A stretch of DNA of 64,000 bases, from assembly GCA_024682415.1 (NCBI GenBank), contig JAIKZG010000018.1:50404-114403 (forward strand), read 5' to 3'. This stretch comes from Prevotella sp. (GTDB lineage: Bacteria > Bacteroidota > Bacteroidia > Bacteroidales > Bacteroidaceae). The translations under genes were made by a program, and so were the position numbers. Below, in pieces: positions 16,913 to 25,797 of the stretch. Position 1 is the stretch's first letter. The number at the start of each line of letters is the position of its first letter. The notes beneath the pieces are model-generated. The model was not told the origin of the DNA, did no database searches, and saw only the letters and a list, made by a program, of their open reading frames with translations.

Positions 16913-18250
16913 ATGAACTATATATATGATTTCCTTACGAGCATAACAGAAGCCGTGGAGGTATGCTTTTCGCATAACCTCACATGGTCTATGCTTATGC
17001 ACACATATTGGTTCTTGTTCTTCGTTGAGTTTCCGCGCTATTATCTGCTTGATGTGCTCGTGGTAATCTGGCTGAAGTTTACCTACAAGAAACAGCAGCT
17101 AAGAGAGCAGAGAGCGAGATTTCAGCTACGCCTTGAGAATCCATTAATAACTATCCTTGTGCCGGGAAAGAATGAAGGCCCGCACATATATCCTCTGCTT
17201 GAGTCGCTCGGTGAGCAGACTTATAAGAACTTTGAGGTGATAGTGGTGGACGACGGCTCCGATGACAACACTCCGCTGATATGTAGCGACCTTGAGAAAA
17301 ACGGACTGATAGATAAGTATCTTCGATTGGAGAATCGTGGCGGAAAGGCTTCGGCTGCCAACTATGGAATGTATTATGCCAAAGGCAAATACATAGTGCA
17401 TCTTGATGCAGACTCTTCGCTCGACAGAGATGCCTTGGAGAAGATTCTTCTTCCGTTTTATTTCAACCCAAAGATAAAGGGCGTGGGCGGATGCGTAAAG
17501 GTGGCTAATGGTGAAGACAGCCTGTGTGCCGCTTTTCAGGAACTGGAATATCTGAAGACTATTCAGGTGGGGCGACTCGTTACGAGCACGCTTGGCGTTT
17601 ATCACATTATTTCTGGCGCGTTCGGAGCATTTGACGCAAAAGCTCTTCGCCAGGTGGGATGTTGGGACATAGGGCCAGGACTTGACGGCGATATTACTCA
17701 GAAGCTGCGCAAGGCTGGATATAAGGTGCATTTCGCCCACGATGCTATTTGCCTTACTAATGTTCCTATACGATGGTTTAACCTCTTTAAGCAGCGTCTG
17801 CGTTGGAGCAAATCGCTCATTCGCTTCCGCCTGCGCCGACATAAAGATATATTGGAGCCTACTAAGAATTTCTCTTTCATGAATTTCTTCTCAAATATGG
17901 ACAGCATTATGTTCGACTGCGTGTTCAATTTCGTGTGGTTCTTTTATATCGTAACTCTTATTTTCTCAAATACGGAGAATCTTATGGAGATATTGATGAT
18001 AGGATGGCTCATTCGTTTCTTCTTCGCGTCTATTGCCTTCTTGGTGATAGGTGTGGTTTCGGAGAGAAATAGAAGCGAGAGCAGATTGTTTCTGTTGTTG
18101 CCGTTCAGCACATTCTATACAGGGTATTTCCTTCGCGTGGCGCGACTGATAGCCCACTTCATGGAGATATTCTTCTTCTCCTCGTTTAAGGATACATGGA
18201 ATCCGAAGAAGACTTCAATCGCCGCGCGACTTGATGATATCAGAATTTAG
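16913..18250 (+). CDS. Processive family 2 glycosyltransferase (exopolysaccharide synthase)
   Basis: A 445-residue inner-membrane synthase. An N-terminal hydrophobic region (about 28-57) precedes a GT-A domain with the motifs of processive polymerases such as BcsA, HasA or PgaC: VVDDGSDD (D113/D114), HLDADS (D165, D167), GLDGD (D258, D260) and QRLRW (294-298). Three or four membrane segments follow (about 330-430). Such enzymes polymerise sugar from UDP donors and push the chain through their own membrane channel. The position of the third Asp motif in GLDGDIT, rather than an ED pair, is slightly unusual. The next gene makes UDP-uronic acid, so a hexuronate or hexosaminuronate polymer or copolymer is a fair inference. 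Not cellulose: no bcsB, bcsZ or PilZ domain is present. Confidence 0.85.
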   Translation: MNYIYDFLTSITEAVEVCFSHNLTWSMLMHTYWFLFFVEFPRYYLLDVLVVIWLKFTYKKQQLREQRARFQLRLENPLITILVPGKNEGPHIYPLLESLGEQTYKNFEVIVVDDGSDDNTPLICSDLEKNGLIDKYLRLENRGGKASAANYGMYYAKGKYIVHLDADSSLDRDALEKILLPFYFNPKIKGVGGCVKVANGEDSLCAAFQELEYLKTIQVGRLVTSTLGVYHIISGAFGAFDAKALRQVGCWDIGPGLDGDITQKLRKAGYKVHFAHDAICLTNVPIRWFNLFKQRLRWSKSLIRFRLRRHKDILEPTKNFSFMNFFSNMDSIMFDCVFNFVWFFYIVTLIFSNTENLMEILMIGWLIRFFFASIAFLVIGVVSERNRSESRLFLLLPFSTFYTGYFLRVARLIAHFMEIFFFSSFKDTWNPKKTSIAARLDDIRI

Positions 18251-18291
18251 AGTATAAACGTTTATATATAAAAGAAAAGTAATTTTTAGTA

Positions 18292-19566
18292 ATGGCTAAG
18301 ATCGGATTGATAGGATTAGGTTATGTTGGCTTGCCGCTTGCCTGTGCTTTTGCTCGTAAGTATGGCGTGGTGGGCTACGACTGTAATCCTTATCGTGTGG
18401 AAAAGCTCAATGTGAAGCGCGATGCTGAGGAAATGGTTTCTCAGGAGCGTCTTGATGAGGCTTTCCATAATGGCCTAATTTGTACTGCTGACGCTAAAAA
18501 TGAACAATTGAAGGCGTGCAACGTGTATGTAGTTGCCGTGCCGACTCCAGTAAGTGAGGATCACACTCCTGACCTGTCGTGCCTTAAAAGTGCCAGCGAA
18601 TTGGTTGGCTCTGTTATTTCTAAGGGCGATTATGTGGTTTATGAGTCAACGGTTTATCCTGGATTGACAGAGGAGTATTGTCTGCCTATAATAGAAAAGG
18701 TTTCGGGCTTGAAGCTTAATAAAGATTTTTACGCAGGCTATTCTCCTGAGCGAATCAACCCTAAAGACAATGTTCACACAGTGGAAACCGTGTGCAAAAT
18801 CACTTCCGGCTCAACTCCAGAGGCTGCCGACTTTATCGACAAGCTTTATTCAAGCGTTTTGGGCGGTGGCACATATAAGGCAAGCAGCATGAAAGTGGCT
18901 GAGGCTGCAAAGGTGATGGAGAATACTCAGCGCGATGTGAATATAGCTCTTATGAATGAGTTTGCCATCATCTTCGGCAAGCTTGGCATAGATACGCATG
19001 ATGTGGTAGAGGCTGCCAATACCAAGTGGAACGCTCTTCGCTTCGTGCCGGGGCTTGTAGGTGGTCATTGCATAGGCGTAGATCCTTATTATCTCATTCA
19101 GAAGGCAGAGCAGATAGGTATCTCTCCGCGCCTTATGATTGAGGCACGCCGCTTGAATGAGAGTATGGGCAATAGATTGGCAATGGAAACGATTTCATTG
19201 ATGAACAAAAAGGGAATCCTTGTAAAGGACGCCAACGTGCTTCTGCTCGGTTTCTCTTTCAAGGAGAATTGCCCCGATACTCGCAACACAAAGGTGGAAA
19301 GCATTTACCGCGCGTTTGCCGAATATACAGATAACATTACGGTGCTCGACCCTGTAGTTGATGCGGCAGTAGTAAAGAAAGTGTATAATATAGATGTCTG
19401 CACGTCGTTGGAAAAAGCTTGTGCGAAGAAATATGACGCTATCGTTCTCTGCGTGAAGCACGATGCGTTCAGCGATATTGATATTCGCTCGCTGATGAAT
19501 GAGAAATGCGTGGTCTACGATGTTAAAGGCGCTCTCGACAGGGATGTTGTAACAAAAAGATTATAG
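18292..19566 (+). CDS. Nucleotide-sugar dehydrogenase (UDP-hexose/UDP-N-acetylhexosamine 6-dehydrogenase)
   Basis: A 424-residue NAD-dependent enzyme that oxidises C6 of a UDP-sugar to the uronic acid. The Rossmann motif is GLIGLGYVGLPLA (residues 5-17), YESTVYPGLTEEYCLPIIE and FYAGYSPERINPKD lie at the substrate side, and the catalytic cysteine is Cys260 in VGGHCIGVDPYYL. These motifs fit the TviB/WbpO/VipA branch, which acts on UDP-GlcNAc or UDP-GalNAc, better than the UDP-glucose dehydrogenase branch. The exact substrate cannot be fixed by eye. It lies 41 bp after the synthase gene and presumably supplies its donor. Confidence 0.88.
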   Translation: MAKIGLIGLGYVGLPLACAFARKYGVVGYDCNPYRVEKLNVKRDAEEMVSQERLDEAFHNGLICTADAKNEQLKACNVYVVAVPTPVSEDHTPDLSCLKSASELVGSVISKGDYVVYESTVYPGLTEEYCLPIIEKVSGLKLNKDFYAGYSPERINPKDNVHTVETVCKITSGSTPEAADFIDKLYSSVLGGGTYKASSMKVAEAAKVMENTQRDVNIALMNEFAIIFGKLGIDTHDVVEAANTKWNALRFVPGLVGGHCIGVDPYYLIQKAEQIGISPRLMIEARRLNESMGNRLAMETISLMNKKGILVKDANVLLLGFSFKENCPDTRNTKVESIYRAFAEYTDNITVLDPVVDAAVVKKVYNIDVCTSLEKACAKKYDAIVLCVKHDAFSDIDIRSLMNEKCVVYDVKGALDRDVVTKRL

Positions 19567-19598
19567 GTATTTTTTTTCAGATATAATTATTTAATAAA

Positions 19599-22052
19599 AT
19601 GGTTAAATTTAAGAGTACTTTGAAAAGTAAATGTAAAATTGCCCGGAGAATAAACGTAACAGTTTTCTCCACGATGGCAGCTTGTTTGCTCGCGTCATGC
19701 TCTGACAATGATTTTGACGGTGACGGTATCACCAACAAATCATTGACTTATGATGCCGTGACGATTTTGAATGGTAGCCAGATTGATGGCTCGGTAACTA
19801 ATTACTGTGATTTCTTCACTAATCCTGTGACTACACGCGCCGTGAGCGACGTAAGTATGCCTGCCCAAGCCACTTGGGATAATGTGGAAGGCGAGGAAGT
19901 TGACGGCACAAAGAATTCTTGGGAATATCAGTATGGAAAGACTTATATTCTCAACAACGCTAATCTTAATGTGAACGCGCCAGTGAATGGCAATACGTTC
20001 ATCGTTAAGAAGGGTACGTTTACGCTTAGTGAGGTGTGGGGCACTGCCAATGCCAAAATCGTGGTCTACAAGGGCGCGAAACTTGTTGTTAAGTTGAAAG
20101 ACGGAAACAAAAATCTTCCTGCCATATATAATTATGGCGATATGCAGCTTGCAAAGGCTGATTATTATATCGCGGGAAGCTTGATGACCGTGGGCAACGT
20201 AAATGTTGGCGACCACGCTTTGTCTACTGCTCACGACAACAGTATTCATTGCTATGTAGGTGGCGATGTCATCACAAGTGGTTTGTCTGTGGCTTGCGAC
20301 ATGAAGGTTGAGGGCAAGGTAAGTAATATTGAGGCTATAGGTCAGGGATGCACTCTTTCTGTAGGTAAGGATTATGAGTCTTCTGTTCAGCCGAATATTA
20401 ATTCCAACGCAAAATTGGAAATCAACGGCAACGCTACTTTCCATTCTGTTGTAGTATTCAATAATTCATCTAATGTGAACATTACAGGCTCTCTCACAGC
20501 CGACAGCATCTCATTCAATAGCGATGCTACTGCTAAAGTTGGATGCAAGGTCGTTACTACAAAGGGCGGACTCAACATTGATAATGGTTCTTCGCTCTAT
20601 GCCGACGGGGGAGTATATGTGAAAAATGTGAACATCACTGGCAATTCTCATCTTAACATTGCTCCTAAGACATATTCTGACCTCGGCAATGTATATGTTA
20701 CCGGTAAGGCTGGATATATCACGATAGGCGATGGCGACAATAAAGACTATGGCGTGGTGAAGACAAATGTTATCCGTGTGGATAATGTAGACGATCTCGG
20801 CTATAGCTTCCATGGATACATGGCTCTGAATTACGACAAGGTGATGCAAAGCGACTTGAAACAGGATTTCTCTGCTGCAGCCGATGGTTATTTCCAGTCA
20901 CAGATTCAGGATAAACTGAATAATAATGGCGATGTTTACATTGCCAAAACAGAATGCACCGACGGACATGGCGTGAAGCCTTCTGCTCCTGAGCATGAGC
21001 CTGTAGTGCCTGTTATCGTTCCTGTTACGGATATCTCTTATCCTGAGCATGAGCACGACATTTCAGCTACTTGCATCGCATTGAACGGCAATATGGCTTA
21101 TGTTTCTTATCATCAGCGTGGCAGCAAATTCAGCGGATGCTTGGAAGCTATTAAGTTTGATGATGGAAAGGGTAAGCTGATGTCTTATCTTCGCAGCAAT
21201 ACTGCTCGTGACTTCAATCATCTGATTGTAGCTCCATGGGGTAATGGTAACCGCATTTACACGACAGGTGGTGAGAAGAAAGGCGCGTTTATGGCTTACT
21301 TCGACTTGAATAGTGACGGTACATTCGGCAATGAGGCTTCAACGGATAATGCTGACTCATTGCGTGCCGTTCGTCTTGAAGGCGAAGATGGCAACTGCGT
21401 AATTCGCAGCAACGATGGCAATCATTTCATTACTGCCTCTACAGCAGGATTTGAGACATTCGACGCTAATACTCTTGAGCGTGAGAATTTCGTAAGCACA
21501 GAAAAGGATAAGGCAGGATGCGCAGCAAAGCATATTTATATCAGCAATGATAATATCGCAGCCTTGTATTACACAGAGCATCCGAAGGATACTGTAAGCA
21601 CAAAGGCAGAGATTAGCGTGTTCAGTGCTTCTGACGTAAACCTTGCCAACGCTGCCTATAAGATAGGCGATTTGACTGTAGGCCCTACGAATGGTAAGAA
21701 TGTGGTGAAGCTCGATGGCGACAATCTGTATTTCTGTGATGGTCGTTATGGATTCAAGCGCTATACAAATGGTGCTTTGAATGGTGAGTTCAACGCTTAC
21801 AGCGCAGCTTCTACTACCGATGATAGCAAGCGTGCAGCTTGCAATGGTATGGACTTCGACGATAAATACTTATACTTGGCTTATGGCGGTAAGGGTATTT
21901 ATGTGCTCGATAAGACTTCGCTCAAGAAGGTAGCTCATGTAGCTTGTCCTTATTCTGCAAACTTCGTGGCAGTGAAGAAAGAAAACGGCAAGCGCTTGAT
22001 GTTCGTGGCATACGGCAGAAGCAAAATGCAGATATTCAAGCTTGATGAATAA
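19599..22052 (+). CDS. Large surface lipoprotein: beta-helix-like N-half plus beta-propeller-like C-half
   Basis: An 817-residue lipoprotein. The signal peptide is unusually long and basic at its start, with the lipobox cysteine at Cys34 (LLASC) followed by SDNDFDGD, an acidic surface-export-like signal. Residues about 90-420 show repeated short strands (GNTFIVKKGTFTLSE, AKIVVYKGAKLVVK, KLEINGNATF, SLYADGGVYVKN) as in right-handed beta-helix or polymer-binding folds. Residues about 490-815 contain repeated units (GNRIYTTGG, DGNHFITAS, GDNLYFCDGRYGFK, DKYLYLAYGGKGIYVLD, LMFVAYGRSKMQIFKLD) of a beta-propeller. No catalytic motif was seen. It is the last gene of the locus; binding or anchoring the exported polymer at the cell surface is inference from position and architecture. 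Confidence 0.65.
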   Translation: MVKFKSTLKSKCKIARRINVTVFSTMAACLLASCSDNDFDGDGITNKSLTYDAVTILNGSQIDGSVTNYCDFFTNPVTTRAVSDVSMPAQATWDNVEGEEVDGTKNSWEYQYGKTYILNNANLNVNAPVNGNTFIVKKGTFTLSEVWGTANAKIVVYKGAKLVVKLKDGNKNLPAIYNYGDMQLAKADYYIAGSLMTVGNVNVGDHALSTAHDNSIHCYVGGDVITSGLSVACDMKVEGKVSNIEAIGQGCTLSVGKDYESSVQPNINSNAKLEINGNATFHSVVVFNNSSNVNITGSLTADSISFNSDATAKVGCKVVTTKGGLNIDNGSSLYADGGVYVKNVNITGNSHLNIAPKTYSDLGNVYVTGKAGYITIGDGDNKDYGVVKTNVIRVDNVDDLGYSFHGYMALNYDKVMQSDLKQDFSAAADGYFQSQIQDKLNNNGDVYIAKTECTDGHGVKPSAPEHEPVVPVIVPVTDISYPEHEHDISATCIALNGNMAYVSYHQRGSKFSGCLEAIKFDDGKGKLMSYLRSNTARDFNHLIVAPWGNGNRIYTTGGEKKGAFMAYFDLNSDGTFGNEASTDNADSLRAVRLEGEDGNCVIRSNDGNHFITASTAGFETFDANTLERENFVSTEKDKAGCAAKHIYISNDNIAALYYTEHPKDTVSTKAEISVFSASDVNLANAAYKIGDLTVGPTNGKNVVKLDGDNLYFCDGRYGFKRYTNGALNGEFNAYSAASTTDDSKRAACNGMDFDDKYLYLAYGGKGIYVLDKTSLKKVAHVACPYSANFVAVKKENGKRLMFVAYGRSKMQIFKLDE

Positions 22053-22128
22053 TACTGCGCCTACGATTGAAAGAAATATATACACGATAATACCTTAAAT
22101 CTTAAAAGAATTACAATCTCATCTAAGC

Positions 22129-22159
22129 TGGCTTCCTTGCGAAAGGAGGTCAGTTTTTT
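22129..22159 (+). terminator. Terminator of the exopolysaccharide locus
   Basis: CTGGCTTCCTT, a GCG loop and AAAGGAGGTCAG form an imperfect stem ending in six T. The same T run supplies the TTTG of the downstream promoter, so terminator and promoter overlap. Confidence 0.7.
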
Positions 22160-22188
22160 GCTTTATTACAGATTTATTGCTACTTTTG
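22157..22188 (+). promoter_or_regulatory. Consensus promoter giving a probably leaderless mRNA
   Basis: TTTG (22157-22160), a 20-bp spacer and TACTTTTG (22181-22188) match the Bacteroidota consensus exactly. Initiation about 6 nt downstream would fall on the ATG at 22194, leaving essentially no 5' leader. Confidence 0.75.
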
Positions 22189-22193
22189 CCGAT

Positions 22194-22961
22194 ATGATAA
22201 GCAAAAACAAGATAAAGGCTGTTAAGGCATTGGAATTGAAGAAAAATCGTGTAGCCGAAGGATGCTTCATCGCAGAAGGGCCTAAGGTGGTGGGCGATTT
22301 GATGGCGGCGTTTAAGGCACGCACTATCGTCGCTACGCGTGAATGGCTTGACGCTAACAGAATAAATGGTGATGTGGAGGTGATAGACGTTACCGATGAT
22401 GAGCTGAAAAAGGTTTCGCTCTTGCAACATCCGCAGCAGGTTTTAGCTGTGTTTGAGCAGAGAAATGCCATCGACGTAGCTTCAATCGCTGATACATCCG
22501 CTCTTACCTCTAAACTTTCGCTTGCTCTCGATGGTGTGCAAGACCCAGGTAATATGGGCACAATTATCCGTATCGCCGACTGGTTTGGCATTGAAAACAT
22601 CTTCTGCTCGGAGAAAACGGTAGACGCGTTTAACCCAAAGGTGGTGCAGGCCACGATGGGCAGTCTTGCGAGGGTGAATATAGTGTATACTGATATTGCC
22701 AGGCTTATTGACTCTTTGCCGAAGGATTTTCCTGTGTATGGCACTTTGCTTGACGGTGAGGACTTATACGCAAAAACGCTTTCAGCGAATGGATTGATTG
22801 TTATGGGCAATGAGGGCAACGGCATTTCACAGGAGATAAGAAAGAAGGTGAACAACAAACTGCTTATCCCGAATTATCCTAAAGGTCGTGAAACGGCAGA
22901 CAGTCTGAATGTGGCAATAGCTACGGCTATAACGTGCGCGGAATTCAGACGCAGAGGATAA
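22194..22961 (+). CDS. SpoU/TrmH-family RNA 2'-O-methyltransferase
   Basis: A 255-residue cytoplasmic SPOUT methyltransferase that transfers a methyl group from SAM to a ribose 2'-OH of rRNA or tRNA. The N-terminal substrate-binding region (KALELKKNRVAEGCFIAEGPKVVGDLM) is the L30e-like domain of RlmB-type enzymes. The three SpoU motifs are DGVQDPGNMGTIIRIADWFG, VMGNEGNGISQEI and IPNYPKGRETADSLNVAIATAI, the trefoil-knot SAM site. The start at MISKNKIK is chosen because it fits the family and the promoter; an upstream in-frame Met lies within the promoter. The target nucleotide is unknown. Confidence 0.88.
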   Translation: MISKNKIKAVKALELKKNRVAEGCFIAEGPKVVGDLMAAFKARTIVATREWLDANRINGDVEVIDVTDDELKKVSLLQHPQQVLAVFEQRNAIDVASIADTSALTSKLSLALDGVQDPGNMGTIIRIADWFGIENIFCSEKTVDAFNPKVVQATMGSLARVNIVYTDIARLIDSLPKDFPVYGTLLDGEDLYAKTLSANGLIVMGNEGNGISQEIRKKVNNKLLIPNYPKGRETADSLNVAIATAITCAEFRRRG

Positions 22962-23029
22962 AAAACAAAATGGAATAATTTACTTATATACCATATCAAT
23001 AATTTTTATAACTAAAAAACAGAGAGAAC

Positions 23030-23938
23030 ATGGAAACAGAATTAAAGCAGCCTCGTAGCCTTTCGTCGTGTATAAAGGCGGGCTACAGCTTCTTCATTAC
23101 TAATTTTAAAAGTATTTTTTCGGCAACGTGGCTTTCCGCGCTTGTTTATGCTATAACGGTAGCCTTTTTATGCTTATTGATTGTTCCAAGCGCCACGTTG
23201 GTGAATGCCGCAAATGGTGACATTATGACGACAATAGCTTTGATCATTCTTGTAGTCATACTTTATTTCGCTGCTTCTGTATGGTTTGCTACGAATGTGG
23301 TGGGGATATTTAATGGGCAGGCTTTCAAAAGCAATATGCACAAAGTGATTATTGTTGCTTTGATATATGGACTCATGGCATTCGTCTATTCATTCCTGCA
23401 TGGTTTCACCTCAGGTTTCTTTTTCGGAATAGCAGGTTTCAAGGTAACGGCTTTAAGCGCAGTTATGACAGGGATTATAAATTTGTTGTTGCTTGCCGTT
23501 TATATTATAGTAATAGTGCCGTTTATGTATTCCGCTTTTAAATATATTATGCAGCCTGAGGAGAAGGCAAAGGCAATATTAGGCAAAAACTATGTTGTAG
23601 GTTTGCGTCATTGGGGATTTCTCTTCTCTGTTGGTTTCGTAGTTACGATATTGACTACTATAGTCGGCGTCATAGTATTTATTCCTTTCTTGATAATTTT
23701 TGCTGCTCAGTCTGTGAGCCAGCTTGGGGCTATGGATGGCGACGCAACAGGAATGCCGGGATATTTCCCTTATCTGATGTTCTTTGTTTCGATAATAACA
23801 TTCTTTGCGCTGACTTATCTTATGATATTTATTTATTCCGTGCAATATTATGTTTATGGTTCGATTGAGGCTCGTGAGGAAGAGAAACGCAAATTTATAA
23901 TAAAGAAAGACAATGGCGCAGAAAATATTGTTTATTGA
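23030..23938 (+). CDS. Integral membrane protein of unknown function
   Basis: A 302-residue protein with about six membrane segments (near 30-60, 70-90, 105-130, 140-175, 210-240 and 250-280) and a basic, glutamate-rich C-terminus ([14 protein letters not shown]). The opening [31 protein letters not shown] recalls poorly characterised Bacteroidota membrane proteins. No catalytic or transporter motif was found. Its last 26 bp overlap the start of hisB in another frame, which suggests translational coupling, although a histidine-related role is not implied. Confidence 0.6.
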   Translation: METELKQPRSLSSCIKAGYSFFITNFKSIFSATWLSALVYAITVAFLCLLIVPSATLVNAANGDIMTTIALIILVVILYFAASVWFATNVVGIFNGQAFKSNMHKVIIVALIYGLMAFVYSFLHGFTSGFFFGIAGFKVTALSAVMTGIINLLLLAVYIIVIVPFMYSAFKYIMQPEEKAKAILGKNYVVGLRHWGFLFSVGFVVTILTTIVGVIVFIPFLIIFAAQSVSQLGAMDGDATGMPGYFPYLMFFVSIITFFALTYLMIFIYSVQYYVYGSIEAREEEKRKFIIKKDNGAENIVY

Positions 23939-24986
23939 TAGGGACGGCACTCTTATTGAGGAGCCGGCAGATGAGCAGATAGATTCATTCGACAAACTGA
24001 AATTCGTAGACGGTGTATTCCGCAATCTCGGTTTCATCTGCTCGCATCTTGATTTTCGCATCGTCATGGTAAGCAATCAAGATGGATTGGGCACTGATTC
24101 ATTCCCCGAAGATACTTTCTGGCCAGTTCACAACTTTATTCTTCAGACTCTGAAAGGGGAGGGCATAGAGTTTGACGACCAACTTATTGACCGCCATTTC
24201 CCTGAAGACAACTCTCCTATGAGAAAGCCTGGTACGGGTATGCTGAAGGAGTATATTAATAATCCTGATTATGATATTGCGGGTTCTTATGTAATCGGAG
24301 ATAGGGAAACAGATCGTCAGCTTGCTGAAAATCTCGGTTGCAAGGCTTTGATTTTGGGCAAAGACGGAATGTCGTGGGACAAGATAGCGGAATTGCTGTT
24401 TGCCGGTGAGCGTATTGCCGAAGTGAAGCGTAAGACTAAGGAAACAGACATTTATGTGAAGCTCAATCTTGATGGTTCGGGTAAGACCGATATTTCTACA
24501 GGCCTTGGATTTTTTGACCACATGCTCGAACAGATAGGCAAGCACGGCATGATGGATTTGACAATCCATACAAAGGGTGATTTGAATGTGGATGAGCACC
24601 ACACGATAGAAGATACAGCTATCGTGCTCGGTGAGTGTCTGCTAAAGGCTCTCGGCGATAAGCGAGGTATTGAACGTTATGGATATTGCCTGCCGATGGA
24701 TGATTGTCTGTGCCAGGTGGCATTGGATTTTGGCGGCCGTCCGTGGCTCGTGTGGGACGCTGAATTCCATCGTGAGAAAGTGGGCGAGATGCCTACTGAG
24801 ATGTTCCTCCATTTCTTTAAAAGCTTAAGCGACAGCGCGAAGATGAATCTTAACATTAAAGCTGAGGGCGCAAATGAGCATCATAAGATAGAAGGTATAT
24901 TCAAGGCTTTGGCTCGTGCCCTTAAAATGGCGGTGCGCAGAGATATCTATCATTTTGAGCTTCCTTCTACCAAAGGGGCGTTATAG
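23913..24986 (+). CDS. hisB: Bifunctional histidinol-phosphatase / imidazoleglycerol-phosphate dehydratase
   Basis: A 357-residue fused enzyme catalysing two non-adjacent steps of histidine synthesis. The N-terminal HAD phosphatase (about 1-165) has [11 protein letters not shown] (nucleophile Asp9, Asp11), MVSNQDG and [19 protein letters not shown]. The C-terminal dehydratase (about 170-357) has [35 protein letters not shown] and [19 protein letters not shown], whose paired histidines and glutamates bind the metal ions. Fusion and length are normal for HisB. The other his genes that often accompany it are not nearby: the gene overlaps an unrelated membrane-protein gene and is followed by greA. 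Confidence 0.95.
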   Translation: MAQKILFIDRDGTLIEEPADEQIDSFDKLKFVDGVFRNLGFICSHLDFRIVMVSNQDGLGTDSFPEDTFWPVHNFILQTLKGEGIEFDDQLIDRHFPEDNSPMRKPGTGMLKEYINNPDYDIAGSYVIGDRETDRQLAENLGCKALILGKDGMSWDKIAELLFAGERIAEVKRKTKETDIYVKLNLDGSGKTDISTGLGFFDHMLEQIGKHGMMDLTIHTKGDLNVDEHHTIEDTAIVLGECLLKALGDKRGIERYGYCLPMDDCLCQVALDFGGRPWLVWDAEFHREKVGEMPTEMFLHFFKSLSDSAKMNLNIKAEGANEHHKIEGIFKALARALKMAVRRDIYHFELPSTKGAL

Positions 24987-25071
24987 AATAGAATGCGGCA
25001 TTGATAATAAATTAATATCTGCAATGCTATATTGAATATATTTGAAAAAAGCAGAGTAAAATAGTAGCAAA

Positions 25072-25103
25072 TTTGTTTTTCTCGAAAATTGTTGCTATCT
25101 TTG
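25072..25103 (+). promoter_or_regulatory. greA promoter
   Basis: TTTG (25072-25075), a 20-bp spacer and TATCTTTG (25096-25103) match the consensus. Predicted start near 25109 gives a leader of about 110 nt before the greA ATG at 25222. Confidence 0.75.
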
Positions 25104-25144
25104 CAAAAGATAAAAATTAAAAACGCAGATTAGCGAACAATGGA

Positions 25145-25181
25145 TTCTGGTATCTGACTTGATACCAGAATTTTGTTTTTG
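25145..25181 (+). terminator. Terminator-like hairpin inside the greA leader
   Basis: A perfect 10-bp stem (TTCTGGTATC at 25145-25154, GATACCAGAA at 25161-25170) with a 6-nt loop is followed by TTTTGTTTTTG. It stands between the greA promoter and coding sequence, so it can act only on greA transcription, as an attenuator that would release an RNA of about 70 nt. Confidence 0.75.
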
Positions 25182-25221
25182 TTTAAGCGTAACTATTAAC
25201 ACAAAAAATAATAATAACATT

Positions 25222-25689
25222 ATGGCTTACATGTCACAAGAAGGCTACGATAAACTCGTAGCAGAGTTGCACCAACTCGAAACAGTGGAGCGCCCAAAGG
25301 CATCAGCCGCTATTGCTGAGGCTCGCGATAAAGGCGACTTGAGTGAAAATTCAGAATACGACGCAGCGAAAGAGGCACAGGCTCACCTCGAAGCTAAAAT
25401 AAATAATTTGAAATTAGCGATCACAGAGGCAAAAATCGTGGATGTTTCACGATTGAGCACAGATGCAGTACAGATTCTTACTACCGTGGAGATGACAAAT
25501 GTGGACAACGAGCGTAAGATGAAATATACTATCGTAAGTGAGAGCGAGGCTAACTTCAAGGAGGGCAAAATCTCAATCAAGACCCCTATCGCTCAGGGAT
25601 TGCTCAACAAGAAAGTGGGCGACGTGGCTGAAATCAAGATTCCTGCAGGAACGATGAAGCTGCGTATCGACAAGATTTCAATAGCTTAA
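25222..25689 (+). CDS. greA: Transcription elongation factor GreA
   Basis: A 155-residue factor that enters the secondary channel of RNA polymerase and stimulates cleavage of backtracked transcripts. The N-terminal coiled coil has the acidic tip region RDKGDLSENSEYDAAKEAQ (about 37-56), and the C-terminal FKBP-like domain ends MKLRIDKISI. The start is the Met of MAYMSQEGYDKL; a longer frame would run back through the leader hairpin and is not credible. HIT and FAH genes follow on the same strand. Confidence 0.95.
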   Translation: MAYMSQEGYDKLVAELHQLETVERPKASAAIAEARDKGDLSENSEYDAAKEAQAHLEAKINNLKLAITEAKIVDVSRLSTDAVQILTTVEMTNVDNERKMKYTIVSESEANFKEGKISIKTPIAQGLLNKKVGDVAEIKIPAGTMKLRIDKISIA

Positions 25690-25797
25690 AAATGAATGTA
25701 AGGGCATGTTTTTCGCGATGCGCGTCTATCTGGCATCTGTGGAAAATATGCCCTTATGCTTAAATAAAATAATCAGTTTTTAAAAACAATCATTATT

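Noticed and set aside
16913..18250. Cellulose synthase BcsA
   Set aside because: The catalytic motifs fit processive GT2 in general, but PilZ, bcsB and bcsZ are missing and the neighbouring dehydrogenase points to a uronate polymer.
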